Notes: generated by a model from the letters alone, not told the origin. A stretch of DNA of 64,000 nucleotides from Prostheceraeus crozeri (GCA_907163375.1 CAJQUW010008653.1:124001-188000); one strand, 5' to 3'. Numbered from the stretch's first letter, positions 1 to 11,471 are shown. Translations and numbers: made by a program.

Positions 1-3000
1 CAATTGAGGTTGCACAGTCATGCGAATATGAGAATGACACTGAATCAATAGATATTCTTCAGCGGCGAGCATGTATTTATGGCCACGAAATGCAGATCGG
101 ACTTATCGGACTTTTCCGCCGTTGTGCAAATAAAGTTATTTGGCGCTGTATGATCTGGAAAAGGCAAACATCGTTGACCACATCACATGCGCTAGTGTAA
201 GTTTCTGTAGCATACTTTGCATTCTCACTGCTTCATTCCGATCAGTCTGACACTTTTTCGTTGGTATGCGACTGATAGATGTCCATCATATTGTATTATA
301 ACCCGGATTGTTCTGTTGTCGCTCACATCACACCACACGACGGGTTTTAAATCTTTTGACCCTCTGTATTTCTTACGGATAGTGGTCAGCCCTTAGTATT
401 GATGAAATTAGAGCAACAATGCTCTGTTTAATGCGGTGCCATGCTCACGCAGACATTTGTTGCGTTAACTGATTAAATATTCTAGGCTACATGAAAGGTT
501 ATACGAAAGGAAAATGCACAAGCCGATTCATCACCGGTTTTACCTTCAAATTTTCAAGCATGCACGTGATGCACTTTGTTAAAATTTATCCAAAGACCCA
601 GAAATACATAAACGTCAGGGTACAATCAGTGCATTTACCAATGACTGCTTCATTTGAAAACAGTTTTGTCTTCTCGTCGATTGTGCAGGAACGCTCAGGT
701 TTATCAGTGACAGAAGAAAGGTGAAGGTAAAAATTATTTTCATGTGAACAAAAGCGGCAGGTGAAGAAAAGAAAGACTTTGTAATTTTATTGTAAAGTTG
801 AAATTTAAAAAGTAAATAGAGTAATTAAATATTGAGCTGAATCTTCAGTTGAAAAATGGGAGCAGACCTGAATAGCAGTCATTTCATCCAAAATCAGAAA
901 TCATCATCTTAGGGTCCATTGCGGAGTGTAGACGAATGGCTACGGACATTTTTTAACTGAGGATACAACTCAATATTTGACTGTTCTATTACTTTGTGTT
1001 TGCAAAAAAGCAGATTTAATAATTGTGACAGGCGCAATAACTTAGACGATTTGTCAGTAGTGTGTTTGAAGTGATATTTCATAAATATCGGCTGAAATTT
1101 CACTAACTTGCCAATTACGACCCATGTACTCTGCATATAAAAGAAATTTCCTACAACTGCATTTTTCTTATATTCAAGTGTCGCTACACTGTAGCTACGT
1201 CACTGGACCTAGGTGATTATCCTAAAATCTCCCAGGCTAAATCATATTTTTCAATTTTATGTTCGTCTTGAAAAAAACATCAATTTCGTAGCGGAGAAAC
1301 ATAATCTTGTAGATTATTTGACATTTTGAGATAATTGAAGCGCTGGCAGTACAAATGAAATAGCTCTCAGTTGTCGGATTTGGGCACGAAATTGTCGAAA
1401 GTGGGTACGAATACACGAAAAATGAGTGTGGACACTAAAATAAGACCTCCTGAAATTTGTGACCATCTTTTTCTGAGAATCACCTGAATTTTCGAACACA
1501 ATGTATATTAGTAGCTATATGCTTCATGTATTAGCTCATTGTATGTATAAAAACAACTTAATTCGTTGCTCATTCTGGAAATGAAATATCTTTCAATTTT
1601 TTTCAAAAAAATAAAGCGAAATAATACTGGTATACGTCATTCGATCGAGCTATGTTTACTCCTCAGCGTAGTTCAGGGAACTACTTATGACTCTAACACA
1701 CCATTGTTTCATTTACGTACAGAAGAAAATCAATCAGAAAAATGATAGATGACTCGGGTAATTTGACGGTAAAATCTAATTAAAGCTAATTTGATGGTAT
1801 AGCCTAGTCTTCCAATTTGGTGGTAGTGAAAGGAATTACCAGAGATTGATATTATAATTATTTCTTTGTTCATTCAACAGATCAATAAGGTTTACCATTA
1901 ATTTTTCTTGATAATTGATGCTGCCAATGAGTAGTAGGCGTATGTCGAATCTGAAACTCAACTGAATATCCCATAACTTCAGAATAGAAATAGTAACACA
2001 ATAATCCATGAATATAACTTATTTTTGATTGCCACCGGTCACCTAGATCCTCCCGCCATTTCAAGTCTAGTTTCATCCAGATTGTATAGGCCTATGAGAT
2101 GCGACTTATCTTCCAGATGCAGTTCGGCTCCCTAATAGTTCTTGTCGACAAAGTCGTCCATCATAACGCGCTTCGCAATCGTTTCTCGATAGTAGGCTAC
2201 TGGCTCGAGCGCTCTCACTGAAATATTGTCACGTCTTTTGAAAGAAGACCGCCAGGTCCAGTCAATTTAACTGTTATTTCCAGCCATAGTATTCGCATAA
2301 ACGAATCATATCGACTGTTTTCAATCCGAACCCTAAGCGAACCATATCCGTCGAATAGGTCATCAACTCTCGCTCTTGGCTATCGATAGGGATCGTCGGT
2401 TACCAGGATTCGGATTGATAGGAGTTTTGACATGTCTTCTCAATGCAGTCTCGAGAATGCCGCATTGCCTGGAGGCTTTATAGATTGATATTCTGCTGAC
2501 TGTTGCTGCCTTCATAGCAGCAGCAATGCGTGTTTACCGATCCATCGTCAGCCAAGTAATGAAAAAATACTTGCTTTTCAATGAATTACCTAAGTATCCA
2601 GCAGGCGTATTTTGATCTAGTTTGATTTGCATTGAGTTTCTAACTTGCAACAAATGTTCAGTCAATGCATCTGTCGGCATTATATCACAAAATGTTGACT
2701 TTTCCACGATGTGTATGCATGAACAGCGAATTTTGTCACGTATCTATGGTTATTTATATAAAGAATATCGTGTACTATCACTTCCGCAGTAGAATTCTTG
2801 ATCATTCTAACATGATTGGCAGGCCTTCATATGACCTACATACTACATATTAGGTATCCATGCATGAAGTGTAGAATATCGGATTTCTTCAAGCAAGAAA
2901 ATAATTTGATAAAATTAAATACCTCCAAAATAGAGGTGCCTTCAAATTAGCCGAGTTTGCCCTACAAAGATGCACGGGTCTCATTAGCGAGCTGATCAAT

Positions 3001-3104
3001 TGCCTACATTTCGTTTCGGTTCCTTTAACATCTTGGGTGATCAGCAGGAGGCGAACCCACGACCAAAGGCATGCCCCACAAAGCTTATAAAATGCTTGAA
3101 GTAG
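1..3104. other. Gene-free AT-rich DNA
   Basis: No open frame here is longer than about 80 codons, and none shows a domain I recognise or a convincing splice-flanked exon. Base composition is AT-rich and fairly uniform, with a somewhat more GC-balanced patch near 2.1-2.5 kb. I see no terminal repeats, tRNA or microsatellite. Confidence 0.5.
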
Positions 3105-3380
3105 TACAAGCCAACTTACAAGCCAGCATTACAAAATGAACGGAAAATCAAAGACGATAAAACGAAAAGACTCATATCAGGAAGATATGACGAGACCCTG
3201 AAAATTCTGAAGGATTCGTAGGCAAATCTGAAGCCTCTTCTGAATGAAATGTCGAAACTAATGGATGAGAAAAATCTGGAATCAGACAGACTTCATGAGT
3301 TCTTTCAAAAGTTCATGAAAAGAAGGATCAGTGTGTACCTTGACAGTGACGATGACAATGCTGTTCCAAATAAGAAATGA
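3105..3380 (+). pseudogene. Short coding relic, lysine/glutamate-rich helical C-terminus
   Basis: This 92-codon stretch reads like real coding sequence in one frame. It is highly charged, has heptad-like leucines, and ends in an acidic-then-basic tail (YLDSDDDNAVPNKK) before TGA at 3378. One in-frame TAG lies at 3219 and an upstream stop at 3102, so it is either a decayed exon or the C-terminal end of a transposon or processed pseudogene. I do not recognise the family. No terminal repeats or poly-A tail frame it. Composition and periodicity are the only support. Confidence 0.3.
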
Positions 3381-3750
3381 TTTTTATAAACTTTTCCACG
3401 TAATATGCGTACTATGAATAATACTCGTACTTGTAGGTAAATACAAAGTGCATTTCTAGGCATTTCGGCATATTTTCAGTTGACTAGTTTCTATTGCATG
3501 TATATGCATATGCAGCAAATGTGCATTTACGGACTCAAAAAAAATAATATGAAGATAATGCAATTCAATTGCAATGCAATTTATAGTAATGCACATGAAG
3601 CAGTAAGTTCTTTGAGCTGATGGCACTGCATGGGCACGAATTTCGAGGACTGGGCACGAAAATCCTGAAAAGTCTAAATCCGACCACTGAGCTCTATCTG
3701 AAAATTCGCATCGGCTGTGTCTGCAGTATTTGGAAGTCTGTTCTGAACTA

Positions 3751-3856
3751 TAAGAATTCTATTGTGAATTACAAGATATCTGTTTCGAACAAAAGAATGC
3801 AAATTTTACAGGTCTACATTTGAAAGGGATATCTTGTTAGCGAAATAGAATTCTTA
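3751..3856. repeat. Imperfect inverted repeat beside the piggyBac insertion
   Basis: The arms are 3751-3780 and 3828-3856. They share TAAGAATTCTATT and AAGATATC in inverted order with a divergent middle. Further pieces of the same motif occur at 3860-3883 and immediately after the piggyBac copy (6644-6660), so piggyBac landed inside this small palindromic cluster. Confidence 0.55.
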
Positions 3857-3883
3857 TCTTCTGTATAAGATATCTTGTAATCC

Positions 3884-3887
3884 TTAA
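3884..3887. repeat. piggyBac target duplication TTAA (left)
   Basis: TTAA directly abuts the 13-bp TIR that starts at 3888. The matching TTAA is at 6640-6643. TTAA is the canonical piggyBac target. Confidence 0.85.
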
Positions 3888-4034
3888 CCCATTAGGCGCC
3901 GAATTATTTTTGAAAGTAATTATCAAAAATTTGAATGGAACTCAAAAAAATTGAATTTTCAAAAAATTCAATCACGTTTTGATACTTTATGACGATCTTA
4001 CCGAAAATAAATGTTCATTTCATCGTTTTTGATG

Positions 4035-4061
4035 ATGTTCCACATGTGGAACATTGGCGCC
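4035..4061. repeat. Subterminal palindrome of piggyBac (left)
   Basis: ATGTTCCACATGTGGAACAT is followed by TGGCGCC, 134 bp inside the left TIR. It differs at one base from the two copies toward the right end. Subterminal repeats of this sort are candidate transposase-binding sites (inference). Confidence 0.7.
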
Positions 4062-4970
4062 TTGAGACTATGCATTTTTTTAAGAATTTTTGAAGAATAT
4101 AAGCCGTTGTATATTTGTTTATACTTGACAGATTGCTTATATTTGACATATTTGTTTATACATTAAAATAATATTCTATGCTTATGCGTTAATTTTAATT
4201 TTTATGCAAAAGTAGTATATTAAGAATTTTGATGTATTTTGGTAAACGAAACAGGAAAAATACAGACAGAATCACCAATGTATTTTTTTGAAACTAGGTA
4301 ACAGTAACATCTTTCAGAGTTCAGAGATGGTATTGGACGAAGCAACTTGTATGCAACAAAGTGTTGCATGTGTCACACTTCATTTTCGTGTTTTTCATGC
4401 AGAATTTTCAGCGGCCCTGTTTACCGGCTGATATTGGAAGATGACCAACATTTCCAATTCAAGTGAAGAGGTCAGGTGTTCGTGAAAGTCCAGGTCGAAT
4501 TTCTTGAACAGTCAGAAGACTCAGAAGATATCTCACAATTTCTCTGAAAGAAAACGAATGTTTCACATACATATTTTGATAAAATGAGAGCATAATTGAC
4601 TAAACACAAGATGACTTAAAAAGTCTATATGCATTATTATTAGGTTGTAGCAATTTGTGTTCAACTTCGATAAGCAGTAACAGCGTTTTCATCTCTATAG
4701 CCAAATTATCGAATGACAGATTTACATTGTAAAGTACATGTGTATATATCATCTACTTTCTGACGACCTTATATTTTCTGATTGATTTATGACAATTATA
4801 TGTTAAGTTCTGCTATTTTATTAATTGATTTGATGCTCATATTCATGTCTTGAGACCCCACGATTTCTATTCGGCTTTTTGAAAAAAACGTCATATTTAT
4901 TTATTTATTTTGTAACACAACAAAATCTTTAAGTTTTAACTCAAAATATAAGACAATACAAAATATAGAT

Positions 4971-5664
4971 CTAACCTTCGGAAATCCAGATGAGATGTAG
5001 GCCTATTGACTTGAATGTGTCTTTGTAACCTCCAAGCAGCCACCATGCCCATATTGATGAAATTTGCGAATAATAGCTATCACCATTTCTTTGATCGTAG
5101 CTAAGGCCGATAATCCGAAAGAAACCTGTCCAATAGGTCAACTCCGCCCATGTGACAATTATAGGAGGCAATCATAGCTGGTTGTTGAATTACAGTTCTC
5201 TTCCTATCACTTCGACTCCAGCGTGTCGCCTGACTGATAGGAGTAACGCCCTCATTTGAACTGATAACTATAACGGGGGTATTATCGTTCCAGTGGCAGA
5301 CCACGACTGAACAATCACTGTAACTTTCATGAAATCCTCTCTGAGATTTTGCCATCGCCTCTTTTTGATATCAGAAGGCATTTTTCTATTCTGTTGCGCC
5401 TGACAGTACCAGTACAACGTAGACGGTTTACTTGAAGTTGTTCTCTAAACATGTTAGTAAATGAAAAAAAATATCCATGTAAAGAACATGGTTTGCTTTA
5501 CAATCAATGCCCTGTGTGAGTCGCTCGGTCACTTGTTCACCAAGGGGAGAACCTGGGATAGAGGAATTTGATTTGCCAGTGTACACTTCAAAGGCGAACG
5601 GAAATCCCTGTGAGCTACAATAGTCGTGGGAGCTAAAGCACGGCGATGCATCTGGATAAAGCAT
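4971..5664 (-). pseudogene. piggyBac transposase remnant (DDE_Tnp_1_7)
   Basis: Two minus-strand open stretches show piggyBac transposase blocks in the expected order. The upstream one (5664 to 5428) contains FAFEVYTGK and HVLYMDIFF, matching the 'YTGK ... HVLYxDNFF' region that holds an early catalytic aspartate. The downstream one (5355 to 5101) contains CHWNDNTPVIVISS and YNCHMGGVDLLDRFLSDYRP, the diagnostic late block (KWNDN and NxHMGGVDLxDQ), which includes another catalytic aspartate. They are in different frames and the N- and C-terminal domains are not recognisable. The protein once catalysed TTAA-specific cut-and-paste transposition. This copy cannot. Confidence 0.8.
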
Positions 5665-6236
5665 GTTCGAACCTGTGTAGGTTTTCCAGTTTTACTACTT
5701 TAGCATGAATAGTTTCATCTGCCTTTTTGACTGAGACTAAGTTCTTAGACTATATATGTACATGTACTCTTAAGTTATAATTGACATATTTCTTTTTAAT
5801 AATTGTTTTAACTAAAGATTAGGTCAAACCTCTATCGCAGGGGCATAAATTTGGTAAGTTCTATGCCGCCAAATACCTCACAATATTTTATTTACATAAG
5901 ACTATAGATAAAATAAAGCAGAATGAAATCACAAGACTGTCTATATATATCAACTCTGGCAGCATTAGTTAGAAGGAAGGTTGCACAGACATCCTACACT
6001 TACCATGTAAAGCAGCAAAATATTTGTCACAGGACGTTCTTATTCAGATCAAAACAAAACTTTCACTGCTTTTCAATTTTTTGAATTTAAGCAAAATATG
6101 TAAAATGGTAAACTTTAATTCTGATTATCAAACTAGCAGACATTACTATTCATATCAGAATGACAGGCAGACCAAGATATTTCATTATAAATCCTTTCGA
6201 AATATTTTGTCAGCGATCTAATTTGTATAGGCCCAA

Positions 6237-6263
6237 GGCGCCAATGTTCCACAAGTGGAACAT
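6237..6263. repeat. Internal inverted copy of the piggyBac palindrome
   Basis: GGCGCC followed by AATGTTCCACAAGTGGAACAT, in the opposite orientation to the right-end copy 343 bp away. Confidence 0.7.
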
Positions 6264-6605
6264 TTTGAATTTGTCACTATATTTCGAAAAATATAATAGG
6301 AATGAAATTTTTTGTATACAGCATACCTATATGAAGAGGTATACATGTCATAAGTAGCTAAAATTTGAAAACCAATCAATTGCTTTTGCTTAATTAGAGC
6401 TGCTGAAAAATCGCTGTAACCAAATTGAACATTGAAAAACATAACCAATCTTTTTTGATTGAATTGTACGCATAAAATCTAGAGATATGATATTTTAATG
6501 AGTCAGATCACACCAAGACACACCAAGAATGCCAAACATTGTAATTATTTACTGTAAAATATCATATGTCCCACATTCAATAAGACAGATTTCCAAAATC
6601 TAGCG

Positions 6606-6632
6606 ATGTTCCACAAGTGGAACATTGGCGCC
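6606..6632. repeat. Terminal palindrome of piggyBac (right)
   Basis: ATGTTCCACAAGTGGAACAT runs straight into the GGCGCC that opens the right TIR. Confidence 0.7.
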
Positions 6633-6639
6633 TAATGGG

Positions 6640-6643
6640 TTAA
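6640..6643. repeat. piggyBac target duplication TTAA (right)
   Basis: Abuts the right TIR and pairs with 3884-3887. Confidence 0.85.
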
Positions 6644-7940
6644 CAGAATTCTTATTATCGAAATATAAACCTTGGTGTTCAGTATATACTTCCAAATGGG
6701 CAATCGGCTAGTAGCGACGTTCGTTTCAGGATTGGTGTTAGCGCTGATGTTAGCGAAGTCAATAATTTTTGCAATTGACATTGTCAATTTATGTCAATTG
6801 ACGATTGATATTACTCTGTACTCTTACAGCGTCATGCAGAAAGGGGATCATTGCTGGATACAGACACGTTTTTGAGTCGACACTCTACCTATCTATACTT
6901 ACTCTATGCTAAAAGCTTTTCTGCAGAGTCCATAAATAATTTGCAGATACAGCATGCGTATACAGCAATATTTGTTGATTAATATTATATACCGGTAAAC
7001 ACCCTAGGCCTGTAAATATTTCAAGAATTCTGTAGCAAGGCTCATAGTTTTCATTTTAATATTATAAAGCACTTAGTCAAAGGACTCTTCCTGTATTCTT
7101 TTTTGATAATTAGGTGATTTTCAACCATTTGTAGAGGGGATTGCAGAAGGCATTGATTTTCTGTTTCGTGGTGTATAATTTTGGCTTGATATTTTTGTGA
7201 CTGAACATAATCATTTACTGTATAACAAATATACAGGAGACATCTGCTTTCAAAGATGAACCACGCAGCTCCTTTCATTGCAATGTACTTTCACTCATGC
7301 GGTCGCAAGTCTAGGCCTAGCTGGGGTAGCGATACATGTGCTAAAGACGGCTACCTTAGCATTTTATTATACAAAAATGTCAAGCTTTTTTCAACTAAAC
7401 GTGCTTCATGCGAATATGTTGAGTGAGAGCACGTCGGAAGCAGTTGAAGCTGTCCAAGGTTATTGATCTAAATGAAGAAATAGTTTTCAGTTTAAATATC
7501 GTCTTACTCTTCATTGTTATTCCTTTATTAAACGAATTTGTTTGAAAGGTCTAATAATGCCTTCTGAATGACTCCTTAACAGAACTACATTACGGATGGA
7601 CAAACTAATTGACTTATTGCGCTCTCTGACTTGTTGTCATTTTCAATGGAGATGCAAGTTATCATCAAGCTCAAACGGTGGCAGTCTCAGTTGTTCTATT
7701 GACAATAATTCTCTCCTCAGCCTTGGGAATGAATCTGAGGGAAAAGCCATATCTAGTTGTATTGGTTGTCAATCAATTAATCTTCGTTATGTCATCAATG
7801 CATTTTTGCGCTGAAAGGAGTTATGAAAGAAATTAAATAGAAATTTGCATTCAAAATTATATATAATATATAATATATATTGCCTTGAAAAGTCGAGGTA
7901 CTCGACGAAATGCATTGGCAAGGCCTTTGAGTCAATTTTC
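6644..7940. other. Gene-free DNA
   Basis: AT-rich, with only short frames and no recognised domains. A CCTTGAAAAGTCGAGGTACT segment at 7882-7901 leads into the TA tract and ribozyme repeat. Otherwise I see nothing to call. Confidence 0.45.
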
Positions 7941-7941
7941 T

Positions 7942-7969
7942 TTATATATATATATATATATATATATAT
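7942..7969. repeat. (TA)n microsatellite
   Basis: An alternating TA run flanking the ribozyme inverted repeat on its left. Confidence 0.9.
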
Positions 7970-8024
7970 TTAGACAAGTAACCTGGCAATTGATAAATTT
8001 ATCAAATCTCAACAGATGTAACCA

Positions 8025-8066
8025 CCACGAGACATGTTTCGGCCTGTTGGGCCTCATCAGTCGTGG
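8025..8066 (-). ncRNA. Type I hammerhead ribozyme (minus-strand copy)
   Basis: Reading the minus strand: stem I CCACGA, core CTGATGA, stem II GGCC-CAACA-GGCC (4 bp, fully paired), core GAAA, stem III from the palindrome ACATGT, then GTC and stem I return strand TCGTGG. All catalytic-core bases match the hammerhead consensus. Predicted cleavage follows GUC, between 8031 and 8030. Stem III is too short to be stable alone and is self-complementary, as in hammerheads of Penelope-like elements that act as dimers. Confidence 0.85.
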
Positions 8067-8093
8067 GTAGGTTTGAACCAGGTTCAAACCTAC

Positions 8094-8135
8094 CCACGAC
8101 TGATGAGGACCAACAGGCCGAAACATGTCTCGTGG
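8094..8135 (+). ncRNA. Type I hammerhead ribozyme (plus-strand copy)
   Basis: Stem I CCACGA (8094-8099) pairs with TCGTGG (8130-8135). CTGATGA is at 8100-8106, GAAA at 8120-8123, the palindromic stem III ACATGT at 8123-8128, and GTC ends at 8129, where cleavage is predicted. Stem II here is GGAC-CAACA-GGCC, so one stem pair is lost relative to the minus-strand copy. The core bases are intact, so weakened activity is possible (inference). Confidence 0.8.
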
Positions 8136-8157
8136 TGGTTACATCTGTTGAGATTTG

Positions 8158-8160
<3 letters not shown>

Positions 8161-8224
<64 letters not shown>

Positions 8225-8267
8225 TATTGCCACTTTTGATTCTATTTATTATTATGTATATATACAC

Positions 8268-8339
<72 letters not shown>
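8161..8339. repeat. Compound (TA)n microsatellite
   Basis: Two long TA runs (about 8161-8219 and 8265-8339) are separated by a short AT-rich spacer. They lie between the ribozyme repeat and the left arm of the Penelope-like element. Confidence 0.9.
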
Positions 8340-8342
<3 letters not shown>

Positions 8343-8369
8343 CATAATTAATCGCCATGAGACTTAATA

Positions 8370-8584
8370 ATAAAGATAAATTAAAAAAATCAACGTAGTC
8401 TCAAGATAGAATTGTTTATTCACGAATTTTCGTCTAAGACTTCTAAGGTGAACGAAGTAAATGTACATGAAGTGAAATGACATTACATTATAAAGAAAAG
8501 TAACAAGAGTTCAACACGTGTATGCCCAGGCGGCATCATTATCTTCTCACATTTATCTGAGGCTTAACGGCTTCAATTGTTGAC
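8370..8584. repeat. Left inverted arm of the Penelope-like element
   Basis: This is the inverted counterpart of 10965-11171. The match is near-continuous, with one roughly 9-bp indel next to the outer end. The stop of the element's coding frame lies inside this arm. Confidence 0.8.
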
Positions 8585-10956
8585 ATTTCCACACGGCGGC
8601 GATGATAAGAATCAAAGAGCCCTCGGGAGATAATTGAAGGAGAAATATGGCGTAACAGTGGGGAGCAATTGTGTTTAATTTTAAAATGATGGAAAACTTG
8701 GCTGCTGGTTGTATGTAGGTGTTCATCAATTCTTTTTCTGAAAGTGCGATGCGTTTCGCCTACATAACTTTCCGAACAGATATTGCAGACAATTTTGTAG
8801 ACAATATTTTTAGAATTGCATAAATTCTGGCCTTTACAAACACAACGACTTTTGCAACTGATGGGTGGTTGTTGATAAAATTGTTGGGAAAGAGGGGCTT
8901 TAGTTCTAAAGATCGGAATGATGGGAATCGGCAGATTAGATTTCCTTATACAGTTATACACTTTATTAACCCAACGATCATTAACATACGGAACGTTAAT
9001 CCGAATAGCGTCTTGTTTCGTATTTCTGTTTTTAGGCACAGTTTCACTATAAAGATACTTATCTAGGACTGACAAAGGATAACCATTTGCTCTAAACCTC
9101 TGCGAAAGAAGATTAAGAGACTGCTTGACAAGCGTCTGGGACGATGAGTTGCGTGAAGCTCGTAAGCGTTCAGTCTTAATAATATTCATTTTCCTCATCC
9201 GCGGGACGGCACTATCCCAAGGAAGAATGTGACCACTATGAACACTTTTGATAAAAAGGCCGGTTTGAAACGTAACACAATCTTCCAAATCAACTAAAAA
9301 AGTGCAAGTGTCAAGAAACGAAATTTCCGTTTTCCCCTCACCAGGTGTTTCTAACGTAAATCTGATGTTCTTAGAAATGGAATTGGACAGGGAGAGTAAA
9401 TCTTCAGGTAGACCGGCAAAGACGAAGAAAATATCATCAATGTACCTACGCCAGTATATGATATCCGTTCACCTCTCCATAATCTGTTTTTCTATGAAAT
9501 TCATGTACACGATGGCCAAGATAGGGGAAAGGGGGTTACCCATTGCTAAACCCCGACACTGATTGTAAAACTTGTCTTTAATACAAATGATATCAGATTT
9601 GATCGCTAAACCCAATAAATCAAGCAAAGATTGCCTATCTAGTGAAGACCACTCAGTAAGGTGAGCATTTACCAAGAAAAAACTAACAAAAATATCCAAG
9701 ACATTGTTGACACCGGTAAGAGGGATACTTCCATATAAATTGGAAACATCCAGAGAACCAAAAGAGAATGAATTTTGATTCATCTTACTAATCCTAATCT
9801 TTGTAATGGATTGAACGAAGGCGCTGGTGTCTTGAAGATGAGCATCAATCTTATCAAGAATGGGTTTGAAGACCATCGCAAGTAATTTACACAATGGGGT
9901 AGCCGGAGTATCTGTAGCACTAACAACTGGTCTGCCTCTAATAGGATCTTTGTGATCTTTGATGAGAAGATTCATATTACTCGGAATAGGCTCACTACAC
10001 ATCACATTCTGAAGACAAATCTTTATCTGACTGTCCGTTTGCCTATTAGCAACCGCTTTCAATTTGCGGTTAAAGGATAGTTGTCTCGATGAAGGGAGGG
10101 TGGGGTTTGTCTCAACATAATTATCCATGTGTTCCTCAAAGAGTTGGTCATAATGAGACGTATCAATGGCTATTAAGCGATTAGACTTATCAGAGGGTAC
10201 AACCCTAATATCAGGAGATTTACGGATATCACTGATGACCTTAAACATAGAGTTACTACTGTGAACAGATTTAATTTTGTCAAACTCAGTCACAAGCTGA
10301 TACTGCAAGTCATCGATCTTACTATTAATCTTGTCAGGAATGGTAGTACACAACTCACGAGACAAAGTCTTCGATTTGGGATCCTTGCATTTCTATAAAG
10401 AGGATCTCACTTCACTCTGTTCGCTGGGTGTCTCCGAAGATTTGTCATCTTGAAGATGGTAGGACATAACACGACGGATCTTGTCTATTGAAGCGTTGAT
10501 GATGTTTGAACCGCTGTTGAAATTCTTCCCGCTTGCACTAGGGACAAATGAAGGTCCTTTATCCAACACCGATGACTGTTCATCTGAGAATACGTGAGAA
10601 GATTCATTGGTGAAACCGTCCACCCGCGGAGGCTGGTCTTCTTCCATCCTGTCAGTAGAATAAGTTAGCAATTTATGCAGTTTGTTGTCCTTTCGTTGCT
10701 GTAGCTGTTTCACGATGATTGAGACCGTGTTTGAGTCCTCCTCCGTCAAAGGTCCTGCTGCACGGCTTTGCCACCTCACCAAGTTCGCGTAAGTCCTTTT
10801 AATGGCAAGAGAAATCCACTGTCGACTCTGTCTCCTGGCTAGAAGATCCGCTTCACCACAAGGGTATGTAGAAGCTAGTTTGTTAGCCACTGTCAATCCA
10901 TTCGGAATAACCTCACGACGTTTACATTCCTTCATGAAATGTAAATGCGATATCAA
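8539..10956 (-). pseudogene. Penelope-like RT/GIY-YIG polyprotein, two in-frame stops
   Basis: A single minus-strand frame runs from about 10956 (first ATG near 10935) to the stop at 8539, broken only by TAG at 10393 and TGA at 9469. The N-terminus has the HxxFMxxC...IPNGL block common in this group. The RT region shows GRPVVSATDTP, FGSLDVSNLYGSIP (motif A) and GLAMGNPLSPILA (motif B). After the TGA, the same frame carries WRRYIDDIFFVFAG with the catalytic YIDD, then ISFLDT. The C-terminal quarter has a CxxxCxC...C linker and IVYKIVCNICSESYVGETHR, the GIY-YIG core, followed by R, E and H residues expected in the nuclease. The protein reverse-transcribes element RNA at nicked chromosomal ends. 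The two stops make this copy non-functional as it stands. Confidence 0.85.
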
Positions 10957-10964
10957 TGCAGTCA

Positions 10965-11171
10965 GTCAACAATTGAAGCCGTTAAGCCTCAGATAAATGT
11001 GAGAAGATAATGATGCCGCCTGGGCATACGCGTGTTGAACTCTTGTTACTTTTCTTTATAATGTAATGTCATTTCACTTCATGTACATTTACTTCGTTCA
11101 CCTTAGAAGTCTTAGACGAAAATTCGTGAATAAACAATTCTATCTTGAGACTACGTTAATTTATCTTTATA
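10965..11171. repeat. Right inverted arm of the Penelope-like element
   Basis: Matches 8370-8584 in inverse orientation from GTCAACAATTG inward to the outer AATTTATCTTTA, then runs into a short TA tract. Confidence 0.8.
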
Positions 11172-11417
11172 TATATATATATAATATAGATGTCCTCAAA
11201 CTTGAACAATTTAAGCACAACAATTCCTTGGCAGCCGTAGACGCTGCCCTACAAGGCCTCGTCAGTGCGGCTCGGAATGGCCCAAGCTAGCTTAAAATAT
11301 CTAGAATGGCTGAACAAGCTGAAGAACTACACAACAGGCTGCTCTGCATTTATTTATCCTGGCTTTGCCGTGCGGCTGGCTGATAATCATAAAGATTGCA
11401 GAGTGCCAGCTCTCTGC

Positions 11418-11420
<3 letters not shown>

Positions 11421-11469
<49 letters not shown>
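11421..11469. repeat. (TA)n microsatellite at mariner left end
   Basis: A TA run that supplies the TA target of the mariner copy. The matching tract continues at 12868-12903. Confidence 0.9.
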
Positions 11470-11471
11470 TA

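Larger units (their letters stand above)
3888..6639 (-). mobile_element. piggyBac DNA transposon, decayed
   Basis: The ends are exact: CCCATTAGGCGCC at 3888-3900 and its inverse GGCGCCTAATGGG at 6627-6639, each next to TTAA. The length is 2,752 bp, normal for the superfamily. A broken transposase lies on the minus strand near 5.0-5.7 kb. Most of the interior is AT-rich noncoding sequence, so transposase capacity is lost. Three copies of a 20-bp palindrome followed by or preceding GGCGCC occur: one subterminal at each end and one internal and inverted. Terminal structure and TTAA are directly visible; the superfamily is confirmed by the transposase fragments. Confidence 0.85.
7996..8164. repeat. 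169-bp near-perfect inverted repeat holding two hammerhead ribozymes
   Basis: The two 84-bp arms are mirror images around the single base 8080, with one visible mismatch (the C/A difference in stem II). Each arm encodes a hammerhead motif pointing outward. The repeat is flanked on both sides by (TA)n. Head-to-head hammerhead repeats fit the LTR-like pieces of Penelope-like elements, and the neighbouring element at 8.4-11.2 kb is of that class. Confidence 0.85.
8370..11171 (-). mobile_element. Penelope-like retroelement (RT plus GIY-YIG endonuclease)
   Basis: A 2.8-kb element framed by roughly 0.2-kb inverted arms. One minus-strand frame encodes the N-terminal region, a Penelope-type reverse transcriptase and a C-terminal GIY-YIG nuclease with an upstream Cys-rich linker. 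This is the standard order for endonuclease-positive Penelope-like elements, and the Cys linker is like the Neptune/Poseidon groups (inference). Two in-frame stops interrupt the frame, so the copy is only lightly decayed. TA microsatellite borders the right arm directly and lies near the left arm. The adjacent hammerhead repeat probably belongs to the same or a related insertion. Confidence 0.85.

Noticed and set aside
3040-3070. B-box-like sequence GGTTCGCCTCC on the minus strand
   Set aside because: One mismatch in the B box and no A box at the right distance.
8034-8351. Open frames rich in YIYIYIY across the TA tracts
   Set aside because: Pure translation of (TA)n microsatellite; not genes. 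The same applies at 11.4, 12.9 and 13.3 kb.
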